NCBI GenBank assembly: GCA_963922205.1
Contig: CAWUHX010000299.1
Location: forward strand, 124,001-188,000
Length of the DNA: 64,000 bases
Direction: 5' to 3'
Source of the DNA: Romanomermis culicivorax
Taxonomy: Eukaryota; Nematoda; Enoplea; Mermithida; Mermithidae
Position 1 is the stretch's first letter. The number at the start of each line of letters is the position of its first letter. The translations under genes were made by a program, and so were the position numbers. The notes under the pieces were generated by a model. It was not told where the DNA came from and ran no database searches. It saw nothing but the letters and a program-made list of their open reading frames with translations. Below are positions 18,720 to 30,644 of the stretch, one piece after another.

Positions 18720-20070
18720 TTTGGCACGATTAATCGTCGAAATCTGATTGCGTATACGGATGGTGGATATGGTCTAATCCGTGGATGCAGATGGCGGACG
18801 CAGAATTCGCTCTTTTTTGCGGATATTTTGGTCCAATCGGAGGATGCAGAATCCGCCCTTTTCAAGTCTAAAAGGCAGATATGCTTGACGGATGTCTAAA
18901 CGGTGGGTAAATTTGGCGGATATGGAATTTTTCATGATTTGTGTATGCTTTTGTAGTTCTTTGAATGAAAAAAAAACAAAAACGGCAGAAAATGCAATTA
19001 TTAATCCAAATAGATGCAAATCTTCACTTCCTTTTGGTGCAGAAATAATGGTTTTTCATGTATGCATCAAGAAAACGTCCATATTGTCATCATTCATTGG
19101 GATTTCTGTTAAGTGGATTATAGTCAAAGGCTGAAAATGAAGCTGCCTCAGAGTAAGATCCATTCAACATGCTGGATAATATACTTTTGTATCTGCGATT
19201 AATGAGTGGCTTATTTTTAATATGTAATTAAATTTTATATTTCAATTTTTGCATAGTTAAATTAAAATTTAATTTTTCAATGTTTCAAAATCCAATTTGA
19301 AATTTAATTCAGAATTTTAATATAAAATTTAATTTAATTTAAAATTTAATTAAATTTAAAATTTAATTTAATTCAAAATTTAATTTAATTCAAAATTTAA
19401 TTTAATTCAAAATTTATTTTGATTTAAAATTTAATTTAATTTAAAATTTAATTTAATTTAAAATTTAATTTAATTCAAAATTTAATTTAATTTAAAATTT
19501 AATTTAATTTAAAATTTAATTTAATTTAAAATTTAATTTAATTTAAAATTTAATTTGAATTAAAATTTGAAATTTAATTTAATTTAAAATATAATTTGAT
19601 TAAAAATTTGATTTAATTTAAAATTTGGTTTAATTTAAAATTAGGTTTAATTTAAAATTTGATTTAATTCAAAATCTAATTCAATTTAAATTTTAATTTA
19701 AAATTCAATTCAAAATTTAATTTAAAATTATAATCTTGTCGCAAAAAAATCAATGCTGCCACATATAATCCGCAATACCACATGCCCAAAATTTTTCGGT
19801 CCTTTAGTCATATGGCGGATGCGGATCTGCCGTTTCTTCTGAAATCCGCCTTTTAGACGTACATATCCGCCAAAAGAGGGCGGCGTCCGCCATTTTGCCA
19901 TTTTCTGCATCTACCGATTAGACCTCAATATCCGCACAAAAAGTGCGGATTCCACCATTTTAATCCGCCCACTAGGCAGCGGATATGCGGATTCGGCATC
20001 CACCGATTAGACCATATCCGCTGTCCGCATCCGCATGCGGATTCCGTCGATTAGTCATACCCTTGAAATT
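18720..20070. mobile_element. foldback element with GGCGGAT-rich inverted arms
   Basis: The left arm (about 18720-18935) contains GGATATGGTCTAATCCGTGG and repeated GCGGAT words. The right arm (about 19795-20070) is its degenerate inverse, with CCACCGATTAGACCATATCC. The arms are made of short repeated sub-units. The core contains unique sequence and a large AT minisatellite. No transposase frame is present, so it is non-autonomous. Confidence 0.65.
19255..19735. repeat. AT minisatellite, ~17-bp unit AAAATTTAATTTAATTT
   Basis: Nearly 480 bp of AAATTTAATTT words with a 17-bp period and self-complementary character. Such DNA can form cruciforms and often causes assembly gaps. Confidence 0.9.
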
Positions 20071-21177
20071 TTTTCCACTCTTGTTAGATAAATACGCAAG
20101 AAACGCAAGCGGAGCATTAATACTTCAAAATTTTTGCCGTAAAGGCTGCAAAGCTCAAACAAAAAACTGCTAAAAAATTCAGTTTCTAGTTAAAATTAAG
20201 GATGACATAGACTTCATTCGATGATTTTCTAGGACACTGAAAAAATATGCTAGTAATTATTTCATTCGGAAGTCCAATAATTATGGTCCATTGGTCCAAC
20301 GAAGTCTTCTTGGAAAGCCACCAAAATTAGTCTTGCACGCGGACACAATGGCCCAAATAACACACCCTTTTCTCAGGAAAAATTTGTTCATGAATAAGTT
20401 GTGGGGGCGGGTTCATTCTGTCGGTGCAGCATGGTTCGAAATCATCCACGTAGCCTCTGGCGGTCGAATTTCTATGATATTGTACAAAATAAGAATGACC
20501 GCACAATGTACCGTAAGCTGAAAAATGTAAACCCACGGTCCGTTCATGAAACAAATGGTCAAAATCAAAGGTAAAGAGTATCAAAGAAGGGAATCTTGCG
20601 TTTGTTGCTACTTAGATGTCGACCATAAATATTTACTTGTTTTGAACCCAAATAAATGACTACAAAACACTTTTGCAGTAAAACTTTTCCACAAAAAATG
20701 GTTAAAGTTGACTTTTGTCCCAAATTTTCAGCCTAATGTGATACAATGTTTACCAAAAAACCATAAAAATATGAAATTGTACTTGCTTTCCACTTATAAT
20801 ATTACTTGGAAGCATTTCAAGAAAAACAACTTTACTTTTTTTTCCTTGAATCGAAAATAAAATTACTTTTTTTGCTGATCATGTACTTTGTTCTGCAAAC
20901 TAAATCAGAAATTTACTGCATTCATATTCTTAATTTTGCATGAAGATAGCCTATCTGAGCACGACCGAATTCCAAGAAACGTTTGTACGGATGTAACAGC
21001 GAAACGTTAGAAAACTGAATGCTGTAATAGACAAACGAATCTGATTCCAGAGTGCACCTTCGTTCAAAAATTATACTGATTCAAAGAAAATAATATGAAA
21101 TTTCATCCTCAAAGTCTTAAAATTTCAAACGAAAAAATAGGATGATTATTATAAACGATTGTGTGCCCTTTCCCCAA
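20071..21177. other. no gene seen; half copy of the 240-bp MITE at 20740-20835
   Basis: Open frames near 20291-20584 on both strands show no family features. GTACTTGCTTTCCACTTATA followed by TTGGAAGCATTTCAAGAAAA at about 20777-20828 matches the right end of the MITE family described at 55285. Confidence 0.6.
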
Positions 21178-21318
21178 CCACCCCTTTTCCCCGATCATCC
21201 TTTTTCCCCGATCATACCTTTTCTCCGACTAATGCTAAAAATAAATACAAAAAATCTCCTTTCACCGAGCATCCCTTTTCCCTGACCATCCCTATTCCCC
21301 GACCATTCCTTTTCCCCG
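21178..21318. repeat. left CCCCGACCATCCCTTTT minisatellite arm
   Basis: Seven or so degenerate copies of CCTTTTCCCCGA(C/T)CATC. An inverted array of the same word lies at 28880-29045 on the far side of the DIRS-like element, so the two are probably the arms of one foldback element. Confidence 0.7.
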
Positions 21319-21833
21319 ACTAATGTTATAAATAAATCAGGAAAAATTTATGACTTATTTCAAAAAGTTGCCTGCAAAAAAATTTAAACTGGACTGCACG
21401 TTTTTTTCCCGCGGATATTTTCCCACTGTGCTTTACAAAACTTCAAGCCCACAGCAGGTATATAAAGCAAAGAATGTCTGATTAATTAGTCTTAGATCTT
21501 TAATTTCTCCTCAAAAATGGAAGATTATGGTCCTGCAACATTTATTCTTACCAAACATCGAAAATCGAACTTATTAAAATGGGAGAGTTTGGCTAATCCG
21601 AATCATTTTTTTCTTTTTCAAAAGAATAGTCCTAGGTGCTTACTTTTTTAAAATGTGTCACGATGCTAAAAATGTATGATAATGCAAGAAACATGGCCCT
21701 AAATCAAGGCAAATCGAAGTTGCTACTTAGAAGTATGTCAAATCACCAACTTTTCAACAACCGATTCTACTTCAAATGCCTCGACTTAACTAGCGTATGT
21801 ATCATCCGATTGGCCAACTCTTAGTTCGATTAA

Positions 21834-24551
21834 GAGACAATGTCTGTCTGAGAGAATTCAACTTCTTATACATAGAGTTGTGATAAGTAAAAAATTAACC
21901 CTACCTGAAAATGACATATTTGGTGTAACTTGATGCGCATGGAACGAGAATGATATTCATTTCGTCTGAAAATCAAAACTCGCATAGCTACAGTAAGACG
22001 AAAAATGAAAATTTTCGATTTTTTCGATTATTGACATGCACTTCTTTCAACTTTTGAAACTTTACGTATGTCAGACATCGTGTTCTGAAAATTTACCCAA
22101 TATTAGGCCAATAGATGGGCTACAATTTACTGTAGGATTCATTAGTGTAAAGTGCTTATTAGAAATACACTGGTCCATGAAACATCAAATTTTGCGAGCA
22201 AAATTTGTCATTTTTTCCACAAAAATCGTCCTATATGCTGCTAAAGCTTAGAAAGACAAAAAAATTCATTATACAGTAGATAGCTTACGATGACTTCTAC
22301 CTGCTGACAAAAAATTACGGAAATTCATGTACTGCTAGAGGGTCGCACAACCTGAAGTTTGAACACTGTCTTATAATTGTATTTTCTGGAAGTCCTGACC
22401 TTCACTGTGGAACTAATAGAGCTTGATAAATTTTAAAAATGAGGCAGTAATACAAGTTTCGTATGGTGGACATTAATATAATTCTCAAACATATTAAGAA
22501 ATAAAATTCACCAGGCTACAGTATCCCAAAGTTTGGAATTTTCGCATTTTTTAGCATTTTTCTGCCTATTTACGTGACTTGAGATGTATCAGCTTAGGCA
22601 TGAAGTAACTTTGTTTTTGACCGTGTATTTGATACAGGATACAGTGCCCTATAGTGTGATATGAAAATGTTTTTTGAGTTTTGCATTTTACACTTTTTAC
22701 GAAGTTTTAAAATGTCAAAAATGAGGCTGTATAAATAATGAAAAAGCAGGTTTCCCTCCACAACAATGATTATATGTACTGCTAAAGCCAAAAGCAACCA
22801 GAATTTCCCTATATAGTGGACATTGCCGTGCGCAAAATTTTTTCATGGGGGGGCGGACTAGATTTTTTCACTGAATAGCCCCAGAAAATGTTGATTTTAT
22901 GCGGATATACTGTGTGCATGCTGCCTCAATGGGGGGGGGGGAGCGGCCGCCCCCGCCCCCCCCCTTGTGCACGGCCCTGATAGTGGATATTTTACGAATG
23001 GTGCATTTATTATTTTGACTTACGAACAGCTGAACTTGCCGCTTCACCAGTGCTGCAGTAGGATCACAGGGTCCTTTGCCAAACTGAGGTTCAGAAAAAT
23101 CCCATCCTCTAACTGACAAGCCCATTTTTTTGGAGATCACATGCATGGAGCCTAAAGTGTTGGATCCATGATAGCAACCAGCATTGTCTGAGGGGATATA
23201 AGCCAGACCTATGTTTGGAGGTTCTTGTTTGACTCACAGTATTGTATCACCGATGACTGCAATGACTGCACTGATGATTGCAATGATCTTGTGATAGTGG
23301 ATCAAATACATGTATGTAAGTCCTCGAGTGGAGCTAACCACTGATATTAGCTAGGATGTATGTAATATGCCAAGGTATCTCTCTCTGGCCATACCAGTTT
23401 GATTGATCTTCACGGCCACTGATTGGTAGAATTTTCATGGCTCAGTCTAGCTGTATGAATATTTCATCATCCCCTATTCTAGTGGTCAAATCATGCCACC
23501 ATATCTCGATGCACTGCACAGAGAAATTTTTTGCATGCAACTACCAGACATCATAATATATCCACCATATAGATAAATTTTGGGTGCTTACACATATTAA
23601 CACATTACATTTTTGGTGCAATACACATAGTCATTTTTGTGAAGAGAAACCTCATTTTTTATCACTTTTATGGTCTCACTTTTGACATTTTAAAACTTCT
23701 TAAAAAGTGTAAAATGCAAGATTCAAAAAACATTTTCATACCACACTATAGAGAATTGTATTATGTATCAAATACACGGTCAATAACAAAGTTATTTTAT
23801 GCCTAGGTCGATACATCTCAAGTCATGTAAATAGATAAAAGAATGCTAAAAAATGTGAAAATTCCAAACTTTGGGATACTGTAGCCCGGCGAATTTTATT
23901 TTTTAATGAGTTTGAAAATTATATTAATATTCACCATAAGAAACTTGTATTACTGTCTCATTTTTAAAATTTATCAAGCTCTAGTCTTTTCACAGTAGAG
24001 GTCGGAACTTCCAGAAAATACAATTATAGGATAGTGTTCAAACTTCAGGTTGTGCGACCCTCTAGCAGTACATGAATTTCTGTAATTTTTTGTCAGCAAG
24101 TAGAAGACATCGTTAGCTATCTATTGTATAAGGAATTTTTTGGTTCTTCTGAGCTTTAGCAGCATATAGGATGATTTTTGTGGAAAAAATGACAAATTTT
24201 GCTCGCAAAATTTGATGTTTCATGGACCAGTGTATTTCTAATAAGCACTTTACACTAATGAATCCTACAGTAAATTGTAGCCCATCTATTGGCCTAATAT
24301 TGGGTAAATTTTCAGAACACGATGTCTGACATACGTAAAGTTGCCAAAGTTGAAAGAAGTGCATGTCAATAATCGAAAAAATCGAAAATTTTCATTTTTC
24401 GTCTTACTGTAACTATGCGAGTTTTGATTTTCAGAAAAAATGAATATCATTTTCGATCCTAGCGCATCAAGTTACACCAAATATGTGATTTTCAGGTAGG
24501 GTTAATTTTTTACTTATCACAACAACGCTGAATCCTCTCAGAAATCATGTC
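21834..24551. mobile_element. 2.7-kb palindromic element with TTAA target duplication
   Basis: The ends read GAGACAATGTCTGTCTGAGA and, inverted, GACATGATTTCTGAGAGGAT, flanked by TTAA at 21830-21833 and 24552-24555. The empty DIRS terminus on the right side reads straight through CGATTAAAAGCTCC, confirming the insertion. Arms of about 950 bp (21834-22820 and 23590-24551) are near-perfect inverse copies; the spacer is about 770 bp. No transposase is seen. TTAA suggests a piggyBac-type enzyme in trans, but that is inference. A diverged relative lies at 43700-45320. Confidence 0.8.
22815..22985. mobile_element. small G/C-homopolymer element
   Basis: GCCGTGCGCAA near 22827 and TTGTGCACGGC near 22963 are inverted ends around runs of G and C (22849-22858, 22930-22971). 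ATAGTGGA(C/T)AT flanks both sides. It lies at the inner edge of the left palindrome arm. Confidence 0.4.
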
Positions 24552-24655
24552 TTAAAAGCTCCACCTAAAATAAAGTTAAACACTGGGCAAAGTTCGTTCC
24601 CCCATTATCATAGTTCATTCGAGCTGGCTAACTTGTAGCTCGTTTTTAATTTTCT

Positions 24656-25827
24656 ATGTTGTTATGTTCTTTTAATTCAAAAGCATCTTTTGGTTCTGCT
24701 AATATGTCATCATTGCATGGTACTCTTTCGAGCCACCATAGCCGCAGTGTCCATTGTCATGGATCAGCTCATCTACGTCATTCCAGGTGCAATTCGTCTT
24801 CCAGTTCGTCTAAATCGACCAATTGCAGAAGTTCTTCAACCATTTCTGGTTCTACTGCAAATTTGTCATCAGATAATCGACACTTAGCTTCTTTAATCGA
24901 CAAGAACGATTCTTCTCAGGTTCAGGGTTCCATTGAACCAATTATTGAAAGTTTCTCCTTAGAGGTTTTTCCTTCCGAAAATTTACAACAAGGTTCCATC
25001 GAACCTATGGCAAATCTGGAACCACCTTTGCTGGTTCGAGATAATGGCTCAGTTCAGTTGGACTCTGCTCCTATGCATTCTGTTCTAAAGGAGCCTCTGT
25101 CTCATTCCAATAACCCTTCGGTTTTGGAGGACAATTTAAGCTTGGTGTCGGCCAGCCATTTGATCAATCGAAAACGTTCTCAGTCTGCTTCTTCTTCTTC
25201 TTCCAGCAAAGCAGCTATACCAACTTTTTCGGATTCTTTGAAACTGGAATATAAACCCTTGCTGCTTACAAGCAGGACCCAGGATTTGATTTTATCTGAC
25301 TTACGAGGTTATTTTGAGGATCCTACATTAGGTTTGAAATGTTACTCAAAAATGCTGGTTCCAGATTCCCCAGTGACTTCAACCGGTGTTATTGACGAGG
25401 ACTTTAGATCTTTCTTAGAAATAGACAAGAATGGCTTATCAGGAAAGATGAACATTCTCGTTGTTTACAGCAGTCTGTCCTCAAATGTGCCTACCCTTTG
25501 GTGGCCGTAATTAATGAACAGGATCGAGGATCATTTGATAGAGTTTTTGCTCCTAATGCTATTCAGCACAGCCTTCAACACATCGGCTTCCTTTTACAGA
25601 ATATTCTTAATGACAGGCACTATGAAATTCCTAAAAATGTGGGAATAAAAAGCTATTTGTTTAAGGACATTGCATCCATGCCTGTTCCATCAGAGGAACC
25701 AGTAGTCTGCTGTAGAGATGCAGCCACAAAATTATCGCCACCTCCTCTTTTCAGCAAGTCATTGTGTGGCAGTTTCAAAGATCATAGTCAGAAAAATGGC
25801 CTACATGATGCTCTCAGAAAATTATGA
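24656..25827 (+). pseudogene. DIRS gag-like ORF, frameshifted
   Basis: The first frame (24656 to about 25435) is S/H/N-rich with a poly-Ser block. The second frame is open from about 25435 to 25827 and contains SFDRVFAPNAIQHSLQHIGF, a motif type seen near the C-terminus of DIRS gag proteins. A one-base frame change near 25435 separates them. It lies directly before the RT fragment. Function in a live element: particle formation. Confidence 0.6.
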
Positions 25828-25959
25828 TTGCATCTCGACAATTGTCAGTTCCTGGGTTTAAACCCCTTTCGTCTTTTCATGGTGCATCGCATCAATGTTC
25901 CCAAAGTTTTTTTTCGATTCCAGGACGAGAAAATTTTTGAATCGCCCTATTAATTCTGG

Positions 25960-26245
25960 CGATTCTTTCAGGTACCGAGTGCAAGTTTTTAATTTTGCAT
26001 TTTGCTCAGTCCCACATACACTAATTGCTGGCTGCTTAGCTTTTTTCCTTACTAATTGGTCTAGATTGATCTCTGATAGATGGCTATTAAACACAGTGTC
26101 TGGCCTACATATCGAATGGGAAAGCATTCCACCAAAACAGAAAGTTAGGCCTTCTCTAATCAAATTTTCCCCTATGGATCAGTCTGTAGCATCTAAAGAG
26201 TTCCTTTCCCTTTTGTCTAAAGGTGCCATCGAAGGTGTCATGACA
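25960..26245 (+). pseudogene. N-terminal fragment of a DIRS reverse transcriptase
   Basis: LIAGCLAFFLTNWSRLISD and KEFLSLLSKGAIEGV match the opening blocks of DIRS-type RTs (glycine-led helix, tryptophan, then the LL-KGAI block). The catalytic YxDD part and RNase H are absent. The frame runs straight into a CAAAATGTCCCC minisatellite at 26246. Confidence 0.7.
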
Positions 26246-26403
26246 AAATGTCCCCAACAAAATATCCCCAACATATGATCCCCAAACAAAATGTCCCCGT
26301 GCAAAATGTCCCCAACAAAATGCCCCAACAAATGATCCCCAAACAAAATGTCCCCGTGCAAAATATCCCCAACAAATGGTCCCTATATCAAAATATTCCC
26401 ACA
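26246..26403. repeat. CAAAATGTCCCC minisatellite replacing the RT core
   Basis: Short words CAAAATGTCCCC, CAACAAATGATCCCC and GTGCAAAATGTCCCC alternate in two higher-order units of about 60 bp. It sits exactly where the reverse transcriptase should continue, followed by about 320 bp of non-element DNA before the recombinase. Confidence 0.85.
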
Positions 26404-26739
26404 GGCAAATAATCGCATTGAATTTTCCTGATAAAATCTTGTTGATGTAAGCATTGTATGCAGTTGCATGCATATTAAGTATATTATTCACTTGGTCCTC
26501 ATTAGCATAAAAAGTCGAAAAACGTGAGAAAATGTGCATGAACAAAGGTAAAAGAGGTCCAACCAAAGATTGAAAATAAAAAAACGAAGTTTAGACAAAA
26601 AAGGAAAATCAAGGATTATATTGTATCTACGAAAGCTTATGCTATTGATGCTTTTACTCTTGGCATGATTTTTTTGCTTTTGTTTTTCCTCCTTTTGCGT
26701 TAATTGGCAGGACTATTCAGAAAATGAGATTAGACTCTG

Positions 26740-27903
26740 CTACAGCTGTGCTAATCGTTCCAGTGTGGCCGACTCAACTGTGGTGGCCCCAGCTGCTGGC
26801 TCTAGCCGTCGACTTTCCCTTATTGCTTCCCCAAATGCCAGATCTTCTATCGGACCTATCAGGGCTTCCTCATCCCCTCTTGCTAAACAAGACACTTCGC
26901 CTTTTGGCTTGGAAAGTATCCGGAGTTTCTGGCAGACCAGTAGCATTTCAAAGGAGGCTGCGGACATCATGCTTCAATCATGGTCTAGCGGAACACAAAA
27001 ACGCTACGATTCGGTAAATAAAAAGTGGCATCACTGGTGTTCTCAATGACAAATTGATCCCTTTCAACCTGCTGCATGCGAATTAGTTCACTATTTGCTG
27101 CGTTTGCATAAAAGTAATCTAAAATACAGCACCATAGCTGCAGCTAAATCAGCTATTGTTACTTTTTTAAGTGAAATTGGCTACGACCTAACAAGTAATA
27201 CATTAATCACGCGTTTCTTGAAAGGGATTTTTAACCTTAATCCACCTAAATCCAGATATGCCTCAACATAGAATGTTGCTCTTGTTCTTCATTTTTTGAA
27301 AGATCTTTGCCCTAATTTAACTCCCATTTCCCCTCAAGACTTAAAATTGCTTACTTTAAAATCTATCATGTTGTTGTCAGCTGCCCAAAAAGGGCATCTG
27401 AAATTCAAAAGTTAAACATTCGCTACATAAAATTTTTCGAGGAATTTATTCTTGTTACTATTCCAGCCATTACTAAAACCAGACGTTGTGGTCATCCTGT
27501 TTCATTCAAAATTTTCAAATTTTTGGAATCCCGTTTATGCGCCTACATTTATTTCCAGCTCTATCTGGATGCAACCAAAGCAATCAGGGGCTCTGAAACT
27601 CGATGTTTTCTATCCTTTATGAAACCACATAAGCCAGTTTCCACTGCCACAATTTCCCGTTCGATTATGACGGTTTTGTCCCTTTCGGGCATTGACACCA
27701 CAGTTTTTAAACCACATTCGACACGCTCTGCTGTGGCTTCCAAAGCTTTTGTTTCAGGCTGCCCACTTGCTTTTATCCTCGGTCATACTAACTGGAGTTC
27801 TCAGTCCTCAACTTTCGAGCGATTTTATCAGAGAGATATAGACTTACCAAATTACATGAATTTTGTCTTTGATAATTCCGTAAGCTTTAAACACATACGC
27901 TAG
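26740..27903 (+). pseudogene. tyrosine recombinase of the DIRS element, interrupted
   Basis: The N-terminal part has SKEAADIMLQSWSSGTQKRY and WHHWC, typical of DIRS/Pat recombinases. A TGA follows near 27047, a TAG near 27269 and a frame change near 27390-27415. The C-terminal catalytic part is preserved at 27523-27903: KPHSTRSA gives the His-xx-Arg pair, ILGHTNWSS follows, and FERFYQRD gives the nucleophile tyrosine. In a live element it inserts the circular DNA without target duplication. Confidence 0.8.
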
Positions 27904-27993
27904 TTAAGTCGAGGCATTTGAAGTAGAATATAAGATTTTGCAAGACCTGAAGGCCGAAGTGAAATCATTATTCTACTAAAATGCCGAGACTTT
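27899..27993. repeat. DIRS internal complementary region
   Basis: CTAGTTAAGTCGAGGCATTT complements the left terminus at 21770-21795. AGTGAAATCATTATTCTACT and the following ATGCCGAGACTT complement the right terminus at 28505-28555. They abut at AGAAT, which would be the circle junction. Confidence 0.8.
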
Positions 27994-28879
27994 ACTGGGC
28001 CCTCTCTTCCCATCCCTTCAAGGGTTTTCTCTTTAACCGTACATTTTTGTAGAACTCAGGGGCAACAATAATCGTCTTCTGAAACAAGGACGTTTTTCTC
28101 GCCGTTCAGCCCGTTAATTACCTGTTCGAAGACACAAAAAATTTCTATTTTGTCTTAACCATCGACCTTTTCTTTGTTGGACTTAATTAATATGCTAATG
28201 TTTTCCATTTGTGCTTATTGTGCACATTCATTATTATTAATATTTCGTCTTTTAACACTCATGTTACTTTTTCCAACTATGTTTATATCGTTTTTCTGCC
28301 ACCTTCCTAGTGGCATTGACCTGTATTTTTCTTTTTATGGTGGTCTCTTTTTCGCAACAAAAAAATCTCTACTTCTTTACTTTATTGTGACTCTTTTTGT
28401 TTGCAGCCTTCATGAACTATGATAATGGGAAACTTTGCCCAGTGTTTAACTTTATTTTAGGCGGAGCTTTTAATCGAGCGAAGAGTTGGCCAATCGGATG
28501 ATACATACGCTAGTTAAGTCTCGGCAATTTAGTAGAATAATGATTTCACTTCCATCTTTCAGGCATTGCAAAATCTTATATTCTTCGCCATGAACATGTA
28601 ATAATATGTCCTGCTGTGCCGAAATGACATTCACTTACAACACTGATAGCTAGAATCACCATAATTTTCCATAGCCGATTTAGAAAAGAATCGGGTTAAT
28701 TCTACAAAATATTTTTTTAGAGATATGTAAAAGGTTATCTATTGAAGCTATAAAAAATTTTACATTCTGATTTACTCTGCAACGAAATAACAATGTGCAT
28801 CTTTTTTCGTGAAACAACCTGTATGTAATTGTTTTCTTGATTGAGTTAAATTAAAAAAATGTGCCATAAATATCAATGC

Positions 28880-29045
28880 TCGGGGAATCAGGATTATTAC
28901 AAAAATTGAGTCGTCCGAGAAACTTCACATTGCTCCGGGAATCGGGAATTTAAAGCCTTGGTCGGGGAAAAGTGATGGCAGTGGAAAAAGGATGGTCGGG
29001 GAAAAGAGATGGTTGGGGAATGGGGATGGTCGGGGAATGGAGATA
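28880..29045. repeat. right GGTCGGGGAA minisatellite arm
   Basis: GGATGGTCGGGGAAAAGAGA and related words are the inverse of the CCCCGACC array at 21178-21318. Between 28584 and 28879 I see no gene. Confidence 0.7.
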
Positions 29046-29249
29046 CAACCTTATGAACTGAAAATTGAACATATATCGATTTGAAAGTTACGCACTTCTC
29101 TAAGACTACGGGTTGAGGAAGAAAAATAATGACGACGAGGAAGCTGTGTAGAATTCTGTAGTATCACATAAGCCGCCGTTGCTTTTAGCGCAGAAATACA
29201 ACTGGGCAGGTCAGGATGTATGAATAAACACATCTACTGAATAGCTTTC

Positions 29250-30434
29250 CAGGGCTCTGTTGCATAAAAGTCAAGTGTATTGAAATTCTGTTGCATAAAA
29301 AACTATTGAAGACTATTGAATTCAACTGGACTTTTTCAATAGTAGTCTCCTCGAACCAGTCATTTTTCCTGTTCTTTGTTCTTGTATTGAATTGAGGTGC
29401 TTTTGTATTTTCGTTTGTTGTGTTTGATGCCAATTAATTAATTTCACTGCTAATCAGTCTAACTTTTTAAGAAAATGAATAAAAATCAACGTTTGATTTT
29501 TCTGGACTTACTCTATTCCAAAAAAAAATTTATGTGGATCATTTTCTGATACTTGGCCAAAGAAGATAAGATAGCAGCTTGGAAAAGCATCATTGATGAT
29601 TGTGCTCAAATTTATGGATTTAATCCTGTTCTAACTGGTAAACCTTGGAGCCACATTCGAGATTCCATTTGGCCGAATTTTAAAAATTATACTATGAGAA
29701 AAAGAGATGCAAAACAAAAAACGGAAGCAGCAGGTGATGCTGATGTGAAATATTCCAAATTGATTTGAAAGTTCTTGATATTATTGGCTCCGAATCACCA
29801 GCAGTTGAAGGCCTTAATGTGCCTAAAGCAGGAATGCCACCAATTTCTACTTTTATTGAACATTCGTCCATTCGTCATCATCAAATACGCTGGTTGCCAG
29901 TTTTACTCCAAAAACTGATCAAAAAATTGATAAGAGGCGTTTAGATCAACCGGTGTATTGTGATTCAACACAAGACGTGAAACATCTAAAATAAAAATTA
30001 GGTTTCATTCAGTAGTAAAATGTCTCAAAAAAGTACCCTTCTGAAAAATAGCTCCAAAAAAGTCAATTCTCTAATCTAATTAAGAAAAAAATATGGACGC
30101 GTAGACAAATGGATGCTTAACAAGAATAACTAAGTGCTTGAATAGTTTATTCAACAAGTTTTGAATTAAGCGAACTATTACAAAGTTTCAAGAGTGTCAA
30201 AAGAACCTTGAAAAAAGACCATTTTTCAATAGCAATAGACCTCACAAATGTCCCTGATTATTGAAATAGACAGTTTTATGCAATGCTTGCTAAAAATCAG
30301 GTTAAAAATTCACTATTGACAGCTATTGAATTAAATAGCAAATAGTATTTATTTTATGCAACGGGTTTGTTCTACTGAACTATTGAATTCAATACTATTG
30401 ATGACTATTTAACTTTTATGCAACAGGGCCCAGG
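29250..30434. mobile_element. TIR element with GCAACAGAG(C)CCTGG ends, non-autonomous
   Basis: The left end reads CCAGGGCTCTGTTGCATAAA and the right end ATGCAACAGGGCCCAGG. Sub-terminal CTATTGAATTCAA words are also inverted. The interior keeps a short Myb-like frame but no DDE transposase. No unambiguous target duplication could be read. Confidence 0.65.
29553..29768 (+). CDS. Myb/SANT-like DNA-binding domain remnant
   Basis: 71 residues: AWKSIIDDCAQIYGFNP, then WSHIRDSIWPNFKNY and MRKRDAKQKTEAAGD. The three-tryptophan helical pattern is that of the Myb/SANT-like proteins that partner Harbinger transposases. The first residue may not be a true start, and the frame stops soon after the domain. 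Probably a remnant of a two-gene transposon. Confidence 0.45.
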   Translation: MAKEDKIAAWKSIIDDCAQIYGFNPVLTGKPWSHIRDSIWPNFKNYTMRKRDAKQKTEAAGDADVKYSKLI

Positions 30435-30644
30435 TTAGAAGTCTAGAAGGAAAAATTCAGAGACATTAACATGCGAGGGATGAAAATTTCCTTCAAAAAG
30501 ATTAATTTCCACAGTGAAACCAGTTTTTTGCCTTTCCTTGTCGATTTTCAGATGGCGGTACATTATCTGCCTGAACATCTTTTTACGTTCCAAATCTCAA
30601 TTGGAAAGCATAGACTATTGAGATCCGTAAATCAATTGCGAATA

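Larger units (their letters stand above)
21766..28583 (+). mobile_element. DIRS-type tyrosine-recombinase retroelement, degraded
   Basis: Left inverted terminal repeat: 21766-21833 continuing at 24556 after a nested insertion. Right inverted repeat: about 28418-28583. They share AACTAGCGTATGTATCATCC and AAATAAAGTTAAACACTGGG in opposite orientations. An internal complementary region at 27899-27993 carries the complement of the outermost left end next to the complement of the outermost right end, the diagnostic DIRS layout. Gag, a reverse transcriptase fragment and a tyrosine recombinase lie in order inside. The RT/RNase H core is missing and the recombinase has stops, so it is dead. Confidence 0.8.

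Noticed and set aside
21178-21318. CRISPR-like array of CCCCGACC repeats
   Set aside because: Units are degenerate with no constant spacer length, the host is eukaryotic, and an inverse array flanks the DIRS element, so it is a foldback arm.
28174-28422. Hydrophobic plus-strand ORF inside the DIRS element
   Set aside because: Leu/Phe-rich composition from T-rich DNA between the recombinase and the right terminus; no family features.
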